A stretch of DNA of 25,900 bases from SLFT01 sp964493075 (GTDB lineage: Bacteria; Hydrogenedentota; Hydrogenedentia; Hydrogenedentales; CAITNO01): the NCBI GenBank assembly GCA_964493075.1, contig CAZBNU010000040.1, forward strand, positions 1 to 25,900, read 5' to 3'. Within the stretch, counting starts at the first letter, position 1. Each line of letters opens with the position of its first letter. The notes beneath the pieces are model-generated. The model was given only the letters and a program-made list of their open reading frames with translations. It made no database searches and was not told where the DNA came from. A program made the position numbers and the translations under genes. Of the stretch, positions 1-7,716 are shown in pieces.

Positions 1-84
1 GAAGTTTCCGGTATGGGTTGTGAATTTAACAGCATGGAACGTATACTGTATTCGTGTTTATAGTTGAAGAGCAGAAATACACCA

Positions 85-1089
85 CTAAAACAGTTCGAGG
101 TTTTCGGGGGCGGGCGGCGGCACAAAATAATTGTAAAGGTGAATAAGCACTTCGGCATCTGCAGCGGCGTAATCGCGTTGTGTGGGTGTTAGGGGGCGTC
201 GGGTCCAATCAGATGCCTGCAATGACTTATCCAGATAAATGTCCAGATAACGTTCACATACCTCGCCGAGTTTATGGCCGCCATCCTTGGTCTTTTTATA
301 CCGCTTACGTGCTTCTATGAGTGTGTCGTAGATGTTGACGATGGGTATGCCGTAATGACCGAGCACCTTTTCCTCAAAGGTTTTGCTGTGGATAATTTTC
401 ATCACATCAGCGTTGCCCATTAGTTCTTTCAGTGGGGTCAGGTCTTTGAGGGGCAACGCATCAATCAGATAGACTTCGTCTTCTGTTGCCAACTGAATTG
501 TACACAAGATGCGCGGTTCTACCAGTGTCGTTTCTACATCCAGAGCGATTCGCTGTTTCAGGCTTAATTTATGACATGCGCTTTGAAAGGCTTCGGGGGT
601 TTCAATGTAGTGTACAGGCAACTGTGGCTTGTAGGCGCCGCCTTTTGTGATGACCAGAACTTCCGCATCCACTGTTTCAATAGGCGGTAACTGAACGACA
701 GAAGCGATGGATTCTTTGGGGAAAAGAACCGAAAATCTTTCTTGTCTCTTTTCCTTTCCACCTTCCATGAATAGGGGATCGGTCAAAACACACATCACGC
801 AATGACCAGTAGGTTTTAGTAAGGTATAGGCGGTAACCATTTGCTGTGTGGCTGGGCTGTCATCGGACAATTCGTCCTCGTTCACCACAGCAAGCAAGAC
901 ATTGAACAGGTGAGTACCTTTAGTTTGCGCCATTGACGACAATTCTTCAGAAGAGGCGGTTATTACGTTCATGCGTTGGCGACGCAACCAGGAAAGCGCC
1001 TGCTCACCTTGGTCATGAACACAGAGAATTCGGTCTTTTTTATGGAATAATCCGGCAGTGGCCAATCCTGCCATTAGTGTGGGTATCAC
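85..1089 (-). CDS. RNase D-like 3'-5' exonuclease with a degenerate methyltransferase-like N-terminus
   Basis: 334 aa. Residues about 165-325 form a DEDDy 3'-5' exonuclease domain: motif I LDVET (D184, E186), motif II around HSKTFEE with E239 where RNase D has Asp, the SDWTRRPL segment typical of RNase D, and motif III YAAAD (Y307, D311). The family trims RNA or degrades DNA 3' ends with two metal ions in the cytoplasm. RNase D's HRDC domains are absent. Residues about 60-150 resemble the later half of HsdM-type N6-adenine methyltransferases (LLKPTGH, a GGKEKR segment, VVQLPP, EVLVITKGG), but the NPPY/F motif position reads VVNED, so methylation is not expected. The GTG start at 1089 has AGGAAAG upstream; ATG at 1074 is an alternative. 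It follows the GspF gene by about 50 nt and is probably co-transcribed. The exonuclease family is secure; the substrate is unknown. Confidence 0.85.
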   Translation of the reverse strand: MIPTLMAGLATAGLFHKKDRILCVHDQGEQALSWLRRQRMNVITASSEELSSMAQTKGTHLFNVLLAVVNEDELSDDSPATQQMVTAYTLLKPTGHCVMCVLTDPLFMEGGKEKRQERFSVLFPKESIASVVQLPPIETVDAEVLVITKGGAYKPQLPVHYIETPEAFQSACHKLSLKQRIALDVETTLVEPRILCTIQLATEDEVYLIDALPLKDLTPLKELMGNADVMKIIHSKTFEEKVLGHYGIPIVNIYDTLIEARKRYKKTKDGGHKLGEVCERYLDIYLDKSLQASDWTRRPLTPTQRDYAAADAEVLIHLYNYFVPPPAPENLELF

Positions 1090-1138
1090 GGGAATAGTAC
1101 TTTCCTGCGGCTTTGAGTTTCAGAAGTAGGCGCAACGA

Positions 1139-2347
1139 TTATATGCCTGCGCCGAGGCCAAGTTGGTCAACCATGGTTATCATGGGCAGGAACAAGGAAA
1201 TAAACAGGATTAGCACGCCTATGCCTACCACAATGGTGAAGATAGGTTGAAGCGCTTCGCCTAGACTTGAGACGGCGATTTTGACCTCCTCTTCGTAAAT
1301 ATCAGCAATCTGTTCGGCTATCTGATCTACCCGACCGGATTCCTCGCCAGTAGCAAACATATCCACGACAACATGGGGTATGACGCCTGATTCGCGCATG
1401 GGTTCTTCAAAGCCGCCGCCTGTCTCCACTGATTCGCGCATTGCCTGTAGTGATTCCGCCACAGCACGGTTATGGATAGCGTTACGGGTGAGATCAAGGG
1501 TTGCCATCATGGAAAGGCCGCTTCGCAGTAATAAACTCATGGTTCGACACATTTCTACAATGGCGTTTTTATGCGCAATGGCTCCAATGATGGGAAGTCG
1601 GATTTTGACGTAATCTGCGGCAACACGTCGTACCGGATTGCGCAGATACCAGAACTGATAAAGCAGCACGACCACAATGAGGGAAAGCATGGGAACCCAC
1701 CAGCCGATCCGGATCAAAACGGATGTCTGAATGAGAAGTTTTGTCCCAAGGGGCATGGCCAGGTCGGCCCGTTCAAAGAAATCCGCAAATACGGGAACAA
1801 CAAAGGCGGTAATGACAAAAAGCGCTGCTACACAAGCAATTACAAGGAGTATTGGATAAATCATCGCGCCTCGTACCCGTTTGCGTAGCATTTCACGTTC
1901 TTCGCGATATTCTACCAGGCGTCGCAGCACTGTGGTCAGGGTACCGCTGGCTTCGCTTGCCTTAATCAGATTCACAAACACCGTGTCAAAATAGCGGGGA
2001 TGGCGGTCGAATGCCTGCCAAAGTGCGTTACCGCCTTCCACATAGAGGGCAATATCATTGATAAGACCACGTACGGCGTGCCGATCGCTTCTTTTTGCGA
2101 GTGCTCGGAGGGAACGTAACAGGGGAGTGCCTGCATCAAGCAGCATTATCAACTGCCGTAAAAAAACGGTAATGTCGGTGTAACGAATAGCGCCTGTTGT
2201 GAAAAAACTGGGAGAGGGGGCTTTATCCATATTTTGATTGACTATTTCTTTCGCAGCATCTTCTGGCGTTGCTTCAAGCGTTTTCGCCAAGGTAACGCGC
2301 TTGATCTGTTTTCCGCCTTTTTTTGTGCTTTGTGATGTGTCTGCCAT
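1139..2347 (-). CDS. gspF: Type II secretion/type IV pilus inner-membrane platform protein (GspF/PilC family)
   Basis: 402 aa. It has two T2SF repeats, about 60-185 and 260-388, each starting with the family pattern (FLRQLIMLLDAGTPLLRSL; EMCRTMSLLLRSGLSM). Three membrane segments are visible at about 162-190, 214-235 and 368-390, as in GspF/PilC. The protein sits in the inner membrane, contacts the assembly ATPase and helps insert pilins into the growing pseudopilus. The start ATG has AAGGAAG about 8 nt upstream. It lies 44 nt downstream of the GspK-like gene in the same operon. No ATPase (GspE), secretin (GspD) or major pseudopilin (GspG) gene is in the window, so the rest of the machine must be elsewhere. 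Whether it serves secretion or a pilus cannot be decided here. Confidence 0.93.
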   Translation of the reverse strand: MADTSQSTKKGGKQIKRVTLAKTLEATPEDAAKEIVNQNMDKAPSPSFFTTGAIRYTDITVFLRQLIMLLDAGTPLLRSLRALAKRSDRHAVRGLINDIALYVEGGNALWQAFDRHPRYFDTVFVNLIKASEASGTLTTVLRRLVEYREEREMLRKRVRGAMIYPILLVIACVAALFVITAFVVPVFADFFERADLAMPLGTKLLIQTSVLIRIGWWVPMLSLIVVVLLYQFWYLRNPVRRVAADYVKIRLPIIGAIAHKNAIVEMCRTMSLLLRSGLSMMATLDLTRNAIHNRAVAESLQAMRESVETGGGFEEPMRESGVIPHVVVDMFATGEESGRVDQIAEQIADIYEEEVKIAVSSLGEALQPIFTIVVGIGVLILFISLFLPMITMVDQLGLGAGI

Positions 2348-2391
2348 TTATTGCTTCCTTATCATTCAAACACCAATGTATATTTTTGCAA

Positions 2392-2994
2392 TCACTTTTG
2401 CTGCCTCGCTGTATCACTGTCTTTTACCGTATGCCATGAGAGAAAAGCATACTCCCCATTCTCCATTATCATTACGGCTTCCACCGAGTGTTTTGCCTGC
2501 GTGAGGAATTTTCCGGGAACTGCCCGTTGCAATTCTACTGCGCTGATTAGACAAAATGCCCGCATCTTTCCGGGCCACTCAGGTTTATTGTTAAAGCGGG
2601 CTATCCATGCCTCTTCTTTTAGTGCCTCCACCGTAACGTGTGCCTGTGCAGTATAGGTGGAAAGAGGCGTGATGGAATTGACCTCGCTTTCCTGTGAAGC
2701 GCCATAAACCGCATAGGTGAAATTATAGGCGGGTCGGGGGTCTATGCCTTCAATGAGGGCGGCACGTACCTGGGCGGCGGCGCTATTGATACCCGCAGTA
2801 GCATAGTTTCTGATGCGTATATCACGAATGCGCAAATCGCTTTCGTCAAGTTCCAAAGACATAAAGCGCATATATGATGCGCCCAGAACGGAAAACAGCG
2901 CCAGTAGTGAAATGGCAAGAAACAGTGCAATCCCTTTATTATGGGAAGCAGGCTTTTTTGTCGATTGTTTTGTGTCTATTTTGATAACCATCAT
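2392..2994 (-). CDS. GspK/PilX-like minor pseudopilin
   Basis: 200 aa. A basic leader ends in NKG, followed by a hydrophobic helix (IALFLAISLLALFSVLGAS) and then a long polar helix rich in charged residues. There is no Glu at position +5 after the presumed cleavage site, which is typical of the tip pseudopilin GspK. At 200 aa it is shorter than most GspK proteins (around 300 aa), so a PilX-like role is also possible. The start codon overlaps the stop of the upstream GspJ-like gene by one base (TAATG), indicating translational coupling. Position between GspJ-like and GspF genes supports a role in the pseudopilus tip complex with the GspI- and GspJ-like proteins. Family assignment rests mostly on the N-terminal helix and gene order. 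Confidence 0.7.
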   Translation of the reverse strand: MMVIKIDTKQSTKKPASHNKGIALFLAISLLALFSVLGASYMRFMSLELDESDLRIRDIRIRNYATAGINSAAAQVRAALIEGIDPRPAYNFTYAVYGASQESEVNSITPLSTYTAQAHVTVEALKEEAWIARFNNKPEWPGKMRAFCLISAVELQRAVPGKFLTQAKHSVEAVMIMENGEYAFLSWHTVKDSDTARQQK

Positions 2995-3626
2995 TAGTGT
3001 ACCTGTAAGGCAAAAGTCGCCGTTCGTGCGAATTGGCCGTCCGTTCTGTCACCTGCTATCAGGGAAAGGCTCACCCTTACAAGAATTGGATGGACTGGCG
3101 CTGACCACTTTTCATGCCAGGTATTCCCGTCAAAGTACTGCAATCGCATACCCGCCACATCATCTGCTACAACAACCGAAGAGGGTGTCGCTTCAGGTTC
3201 TTGCAGCGAAGTAGTGGATCGCACCAGCCGGGGCTCATTTGGTCCGCGTTCCACCGCGTAGGTAACCAGTAATCGCTCCCGTAGTTGGGTCAGGGGATTA
3301 TGTATTTCAATAGGGAATGTGATGGTATCATCTTCAAAGGGGATGCGCCAGAAATGGAGGCTGTCCTCCGTGTCCGCATGAATTCCATGCAAAGGGTTGC
3401 CGGTGACCCTGCCGGATAGAAGATTTTCAAAGTCCTGCAACATCATGTCAAAAGCGTTGGCGGCAGATTTGTTTAGACGCAAGTTTTCCTGAAGTGTATT
3501 GAAATGGGTTGTCATGCGGAAAAAACCGGTAATGCCGATAGTGCTCACAATACCCATAAGGGAGAGCACTACCACCAGTTCCAGCATAGTGAAGCCTGAT
3601 TTGTATCTTATTGTACGGATGCTCAT
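2994..3626 (-). CDS. GspJ-like minor pseudopilin with prepilin signal
   Basis: 210 aa. A short basic leader of 11 residues ends at SG, followed by FTMLELVVVLSLMGIVSTIG: a class III prepilin signal cleaved between Gly and Phe with Glu at +5 and N-methylation expected. The C-terminal part is soluble and probably mostly beta strand, lying in the periplasm. Order after the GspI-like and before the GspK-like gene matches the I-J-K minor pseudopilin cluster of type II secretion systems, whose products form the tip complex that starts pseudopilus assembly. The start overlaps the preceding stop by four bases (ATGA). PulJ/PilW-type naming is equally possible. Confidence 0.82.
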   Translation of the reverse strand: MSIRTIRYKSGFTMLELVVVLSLMGIVSTIGITGFFRMTTHFNTLQENLRLNKSAANAFDMMLQDFENLLSGRVTGNPLHGIHADTEDSLHFWRIPFEDDTITFPIEIHNPLTQLRERLLVTYAVERGPNEPRLVRSTTSLQEPEATPSSVVVADDVAGMRLQYFDGNTWHEKWSAPVHPILVRVSLSLIAGDRTDGQFARTATFALQVH

Positions 3627-4204
3627 GGCACTTCCTTAACAGGAACCTGCACGGGTGCGGGAGCGCGATGGCATGGGACACTCGAAGTAAGTGCCAGTGA
3701 ACGGTTTTTCCCTTGGGTCTGCCACTGCACGTTTACCGTTACTTCATAGGCCTGGGCGTCCGGAGAAGGCAATCGTCCCCATGCTTTCCAACGAAACCTG
3801 CGGTACAGTAATTCGTTGCGTGCGTGGATTGTCCGGTTGATCAATTTGACATCGGGAGGAACAGCGACATTTCCTGCTTTGGGATCATCGTCTCCCAATA
3901 CGATGGGGAAGAGCGACATCTCGTTGGACGCGTTATAATTCCAGATAAACGTGTCCGGTGCTGCAAGAATTACCGACAGTTGGGATGATGCCACTTCAGC
4001 TGCCAATGTTTTTTGTCGTGATTCGTTGGCGATTTCCAGACTGATCCCGTACATGGCGATAAGCCCGGCAAGCGCCACGGCGATTACAGTCAGTGCCATG
4101 ATCAATTCTATAAGGGTGAAGCCGCGCAAGAGTTGTCTGGTACTTGTATCTTGTGTCGAGAAACTCTCCGAACTATGAAGTCCTTTTATATATCCGTGTT
4201 CCAT
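3623..4204 (-). CDS. GspI/PilV-like minor pseudopilin with prepilin signal
   Basis: 193 aa from the ATG at 4204, which has GGAAA upstream. An upstream TTG at 4240 would only lengthen the leader. The leader is unusually long (28 residues, ending LLRG) and is followed by FTLIELIMALTVIAVALAGLIA with Glu at +5, a clear prepilin peptidase/N-methylation site. The rest is a periplasmic domain ending in a proline- and valine-rich tail (APAPVQVPVKEVP). It is the first gene of the minus-strand pseudopilin operon, behind a plausible sigma70 promoter at 4278-4311. By order (I then J then K then F) it is the GspI-like member of the tip complex; PilV would be the pilus-system counterpart. Confidence 0.8.
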   Translation of the reverse strand: MEHGYIKGLHSSESFSTQDTSTRQLLRGFTLIELIMALTVIAVALAGLIAMYGISLEIANESRQKTLAAEVASSQLSVILAAPDTFIWNYNASNEMSLFPIVLGDDDPKAGNVAVPPDVKLINRTIHARNELLYRRFRWKAWGRLPSPDAQAYEVTVNVQWQTQGKNRSLALTSSVPCHRAPAPVQVPVKEVP

Positions 4205-4277
4205 GCTTAATAATTTCCAGTACAGAACCGTTTGGCGCAATATAACGGGCTGCCTATATTCATCCCGCCTATCATTA

Positions 4278-4311
4278 ATTATATACTATACGAATGCGGG
4301 AACTATTGCAA
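4278..4311 (-). promoter_or_regulatory. Predicted sigma70 promoter of the pseudopilin operon
   Basis: On the minus strand TTGCAA (4311-4306) is followed after 17 nt by TAGTAT (4288-4283), overlapping a TATAAT (4283-4278). The transcript would start about 70 nt upstream of the ATG at 4204. The site lies in the divergent intergenic region shared with the HtrA operon. Motif match only. Confidence 0.4.
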
Positions 4312-4457
4312 ATGCGTAGCGATTATGGGTTCTGGTTATTGGATTGTTGAGCGAATATGATACCCTTGATATGTTTACAGTCCTGTGTTTTCAAAACTTT
4401 ATTTTTAGGAGATGTTTAGGCATGTTATTGTCAAAAAAGATAATACCAGGGGCTATT

Positions 4458-5828
4458 ATGAAATATAAGCGATATTTGTTGTTTATGCTGCTGCCTTTCA
4501 TGGTTGTGGTGAGTGGTTGTGCGACTTTAGGCGGCAATGCACAATATTCGGTGCTGCGCGCAAAGAACAGCGTGGCGCCGGCACTGGTTCATATACGTCC
4601 TCTTAAAGAAGTGTTTATTGCTGGACGGCGTGAAGAAGTACCCAGTGTTGGCAGTGGCTTTATCATTTCTGATGACGGCTACATCGTCACCAACGAGCAT
4701 GTGGCAGGGGATAGCAGTCAGGTATGGTGTGTATTTAGCGACAATACCGAGATTGAGGCGCGTGTGGTGGGTACTGATGCCGATACCGACGTTGCCGTGC
4801 TGAAGGTGGAAACGGAACAGCGACTGCCTTATGTGCAAATGGGGACTTCGTCCGATCTTGAAGCAGGCCAACTGGTGTTGGCCATGGGTAGTCCTCATGG
4901 ATTGGCGCGCAGTGCATCGCTGGGAATCATCAGCGTGACTGATCGTTATCTGGGCGACAGTAGTGGGCTGGTTTCACCTTATAACAACTGGATACAAACG
5001 GATGCTGCCATCAATCCAGGCAATAGCGGTGGACCTCTTGTTAATATGCGCGGCGAGGTTATCGGCGTAAACTCCCGTGTATTGAGCGGTGCAGAAAATG
5101 TTGGGTTTGCCATTCCTGTGGACATTGCAAAGGAAGTGGTGGATGCCATCATCCGGGAAGGCCGGGTACACCGAAGTTATTTGGGATTGACATTTCAGGA
5201 AATGGCGGCTAAGACGGATGATCAGGCAGTGCATGGTGTAGTTATTGCTGATGTGGCGCCTCTTTCACCTGCGCAAGAAGCAGGCATCTCGCCGGGCGAT
5301 CTTCTTACTGCCATTAACGATAGAACGCTGGATGCCCGTTTTGAGGAAGACCTGCCTCGGGTACGCAAGGCAATTGCAGACCTGCCCATAGGCGCATCTG
5401 TGATATTGCATCTTGTGCGCGGAGAAACTCCTATGGAAGTTGACGTGGTCACAGAAGAAAAACTGTCGTTGAAAGGTGGCCAGACGGAATTTGCCGAATG
5501 GGGATTTACGGCAGTAGAATTAACCCCGGAACTTGCGCGTCGTGCCCAGTTGGCAGGTCGTTCAGGCGTACTCATATCCGGGAGTCAGCCCGGAGGCATT
5601 GCAGCGTCCGGCGGGTTGGGGCAAGGGGATATAATACTTGAAATGGATGGAGAATCCGTGCAGACCTTGGATGGATTTACACAGGCCTATCAACTGCGGC
5701 GGGAATCAAAACAAAAACTTGTGCTGTTGTTTGTTCAGCGGGGCGCAGTGACGCGATTTGTACTGTTAAACACTGGCGCCCAACAAGAGTCAACTCTTGA
5801 TAAGGAATTACTTGACCATGTGGATTAA
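4458..5828 (+). CDS. HtrA/Deg-type serine protease lipoprotein with two PDZ domains
   Basis: 456 aa from the ATG at 4458 (AGGGG upstream); an in-frame ATG at 4422 with AGGAG is the main alternative. The signal peptide ends in a lipobox (VVSGC, Cys21), so the protease is probably anchored as a lipoprotein facing the periplasm. The trypsin-like domain (about 30-235) has a complete triad: His81 (TNEHVAG), Asp111 (DTDVAVL) and Ser190 (NPGNSGGPL). Two PDZ domains follow at about 240-335 and 345-435. HtrA/Deg proteases degrade or refold damaged envelope proteins and sense unfolded C-termini through PDZ domains. Lipid anchoring is less usual than the soluble DegP form. Its stop codon lies 11 nt inside the next gene, an inactive paralogue, so the two are probably translated together. 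Confidence 0.95.
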   Translation: MKYKRYLLFMLLPFMVVVSGCATLGGNAQYSVLRAKNSVAPALVHIRPLKEVFIAGRREEVPSVGSGFIISDDGYIVTNEHVAGDSSQVWCVFSDNTEIEARVVGTDADTDVAVLKVETEQRLPYVQMGTSSDLEAGQLVLAMGSPHGLARSASLGIISVTDRYLGDSSGLVSPYNNWIQTDAAINPGNSGGPLVNMRGEVIGVNSRVLSGAENVGFAIPVDIAKEVVDAIIREGRVHRSYLGLTFQEMAAKTDDQAVHGVVIADVAPLSPAQEAGISPGDLLTAINDRTLDARFEEDLPRVRKAIADLPIGASVILHLVRGETPMEVDVVTEEKLSLKGGQTEFAEWGFTAVELTPELARRAQLAGRSGVLISGSQPGGIAASGGLGQGDIILEMDGESVQTLDGFTQAYQLRRESKQKLVLLFVQRGAVTRFVLLNTGAQQESTLDKELLDHVD

Positions 5829-7209
5829 AAATGCTCTCTTGACAGGTTGTATTCTGATTGCCACATCATGGGTTGTATATGGCGATGCTATCAGCCCGAA
5901 AGTGATACAAAAATCGTTTTCAAAAACGAATGAGGCGGTATGTGTAGTGACCTTTACCCAGGAAGCCACGGACCCGCGGACAGGAGAACAAAAACGTCAG
6001 GACGGCAATGCGGTTGGCTTGTTGGTATCGTCTGACGGCTTGGTGATTTCCAACGGCCATCTGCAACTGGAAAACATAAGTTCCTTTAATTTTCAGGTAC
6101 ATGTCCGTCGAAATGGGGAGGATCGAAAATACGCTGCTGTATTGCTTGAAAAGCCTGACGATATTAATATCTCGTTGTTGCGTATTCAGGCGGATGGACT
6201 ACTTGACCTGCCCTTTGTACAGTTCAAACGGAACAGTACGTTATCTATTGGGGATTCGGTTGCGCTGGTAGGAATTATGGGTGAGAATATGGATTATCAG
6301 CGCTGCGTTGAACTGGACCTTATCAGCGCTGTATTTGAAGAGCCAAGACCTACCTATTGTCTTACGGAAGGGCTGCGACTGGGCTTCGTAACGAGTCCTG
6401 TTATAAATGCTGAGGGCGAGGTGGTGGGTATTGTCGGGTTTGATTTGGGTGCTAATGACGGTGGCGGCGTCTTTGATCGACCTGGATACCCGCTTGTGTT
6501 TCAGACAGACCTTTTCATCCAGCATATAGACAACCCACCAGACGTTTCTGTCGCAGCAGTGCGCACCGAAGAGGCGTGGCTTGGTGTGTTTACGCAACCG
6601 TTGACCACCGAGTTTGCGGAGTATTGGGGAATTGAAGAAGCGGGTGGATTGATAGTAAGCACCGTCGTACCCGATTCGCCGGCCGCCGAAGCAGATATAA
6701 TCCCTGGCGATATTATCCGTGCCATCAATGGAATACCCTTGCGCGCAACGCAAGATCGTGATGTATTTGCCTTTACCAAAATGATTCGCGATTCAGAACC
6801 AAACAGTGTTGTGGAACTACAGATGTTGCATAATGGTGAAGAACGCAGTATTTCTGTGACCCTTGGCCTGCGGCCACGTTCCGCTCGTGACGCCGAAGAG
6901 TTCACGGATGAAACCTTTGGGTTGGTGGTGCGTGAAATCACCCGCGATGTGCGCATCTTATTGAACATCAGTGAAGATGTCACGGGGGTTATTGTGAGAC
7001 GGGTCATATCCGGTAGCGCGGCCCATCTGGCAAAAATAAGGCCCGGCGTTATCATTATGGGATTTGGCGATCATGCCGTGACTAATCTTGACGATTACGA
7101 ACAGGCGGTGGAGAAGGAAAAAGAACGCAAGCCGAGCGAAATATCTGTCTTTGCACGGGTGGGTACCGCCACCGGTTTCTTCCGTCTGCAACCTCGGTGG
7201 GGGAATTAA
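5818..7209 (+). CDS. Catalytically inactive HtrA-like paralogue with two PDZ domains
   Basis: 463 aa from the ATG at 5818 (AAGGA upstream), overlapping the active htrA-like gene by 11 nt. A signal peptide (about 1-22, ending VVYG) predicts a periplasmic protein. The layout copies its neighbour: trypsin-like fold about 35-235, PDZ about 255-350 and PDZ about 365-455. His81 is kept (ISNGH), but the catalytic Asp aligns with Asn117 (INISLL) and the nucleophile segment GNSGG is replaced by GFVTSP, with Val191 at the serine position; the following strand (INAEGEVVGI) still aligns. It is therefore a pseudoprotease. It may act as chaperone, adaptor or regulatory subunit of the active enzyme; that role is inferred from overlap and shared architecture. 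Confidence 0.88.
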   Translation: MWIKNALLTGCILIATSWVVYGDAISPKVIQKSFSKTNEAVCVVTFTQEATDPRTGEQKRQDGNAVGLLVSSDGLVISNGHLQLENISSFNFQVHVRRNGEDRKYAAVLLEKPDDINISLLRIQADGLLDLPFVQFKRNSTLSIGDSVALVGIMGENMDYQRCVELDLISAVFEEPRPTYCLTEGLRLGFVTSPVINAEGEVVGIVGFDLGANDGGGVFDRPGYPLVFQTDLFIQHIDNPPDVSVAAVRTEEAWLGVFTQPLTTEFAEYWGIEEAGGLIVSTVVPDSPAAEADIIPGDIIRAINGIPLRATQDRDVFAFTKMIRDSEPNSVVELQMLHNGEERSISVTLGLRPRSARDAEEFTDETFGLVVREITRDVRILLNISEDVTGVIVRRVISGSAAHLAKIRPGVIIMGFGDHAVTNLDDYEQAVEKEKERKPSEISVFARVGTATGFFRLQPRWGN

Positions 7210-7213
7210 AATC

Positions 7214-7702
7214 GTGTACAGTACAAACATATCCCTTAGAGCCCTTGTTGTAATCATTTTTTCTGGAATGTTTCTCATGTCGGCATGCCAAGGCACTATT
7301 GATGATTCTGATTTAGTGATTGCATATACCCTGTGTGAAAAGTTGGAGTATGAGAAGGCCTTTCCNNNNNNNNNNNNNNNNNNNNNNNNNNNNNNNNNNN
7401 NNNNNNNNNNNNNNNNNNNNNNNNNNNNNNNNNNNNNNNNNNNNNNNNNNNNNNNNNNNNNNNNNGAAGAACAGGGGATGCCGCCAAACGCGGGAATACC
7501 CATCCTGCGTATTGCCCTTGAACACGCACGAAAAGCGGCCTACTTCAATCCAGATTCGGTATTCATCCTTGATTTGACACAGACCCTGGAGACCATGATT
7601 GCCGCCGCGGAAAACCCACCCAAGAGTATAGTCCCGGAATCCCCTAGGCGGACGGTTCCAAAGCCAAACCCATTGCCACCACCGGGGAGAATTTTTACTT
7701 AA
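7214..7702 (+). CDS. Small putative lipoprotein, interrupted by an assembly gap
   Basis: The GTG at 7214, 4 nt after the previous stop, begins a lipoprotein signal peptide (hydrophobic stretch ALVVIIFSGMFLMSA, then Cys) and about 50 readable residues. 100 Ns follow (7366-7465), then about 79 residues that end at a TAA at 7702. After the gap there is a helical segment reminiscent of a TPR helix pair (ALEHARKAAYFNPDS) and a proline-rich tail (KPNPLPPPG). The frame is the same on both sides, but 100 Ns usually mark a gap of unknown length, so the two halves may not belong to one protein of this size. It is the third gene of the HtrA operon, so a periplasmic partner role is possible. Function unknown. 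Confidence 0.55.
   Translation: MYSTNISLRALVVIIFSGMFLMSACQGTIDDSDLVIAYTLCEKLEYEKAFXXXXXXXXXXXXXXXXXXXXXXXXXXXXXXXXXXEEQGMPPNAGIPILRIALEHARKAAYFNPDSVFILDLTQTLETMIAAAENPPKSIVPESPRRTVPKPNPLPPPGRIFT
7366..7465. other. Assembly gap of 100 Ns
   Basis: Exactly 100 consecutive Ns, the conventional length for a scaffold gap of unknown size. Any gene model across it is provisional. Confidence 0.98.
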
Positions 7703-7716
7703 CTGAGGCATTGTTT

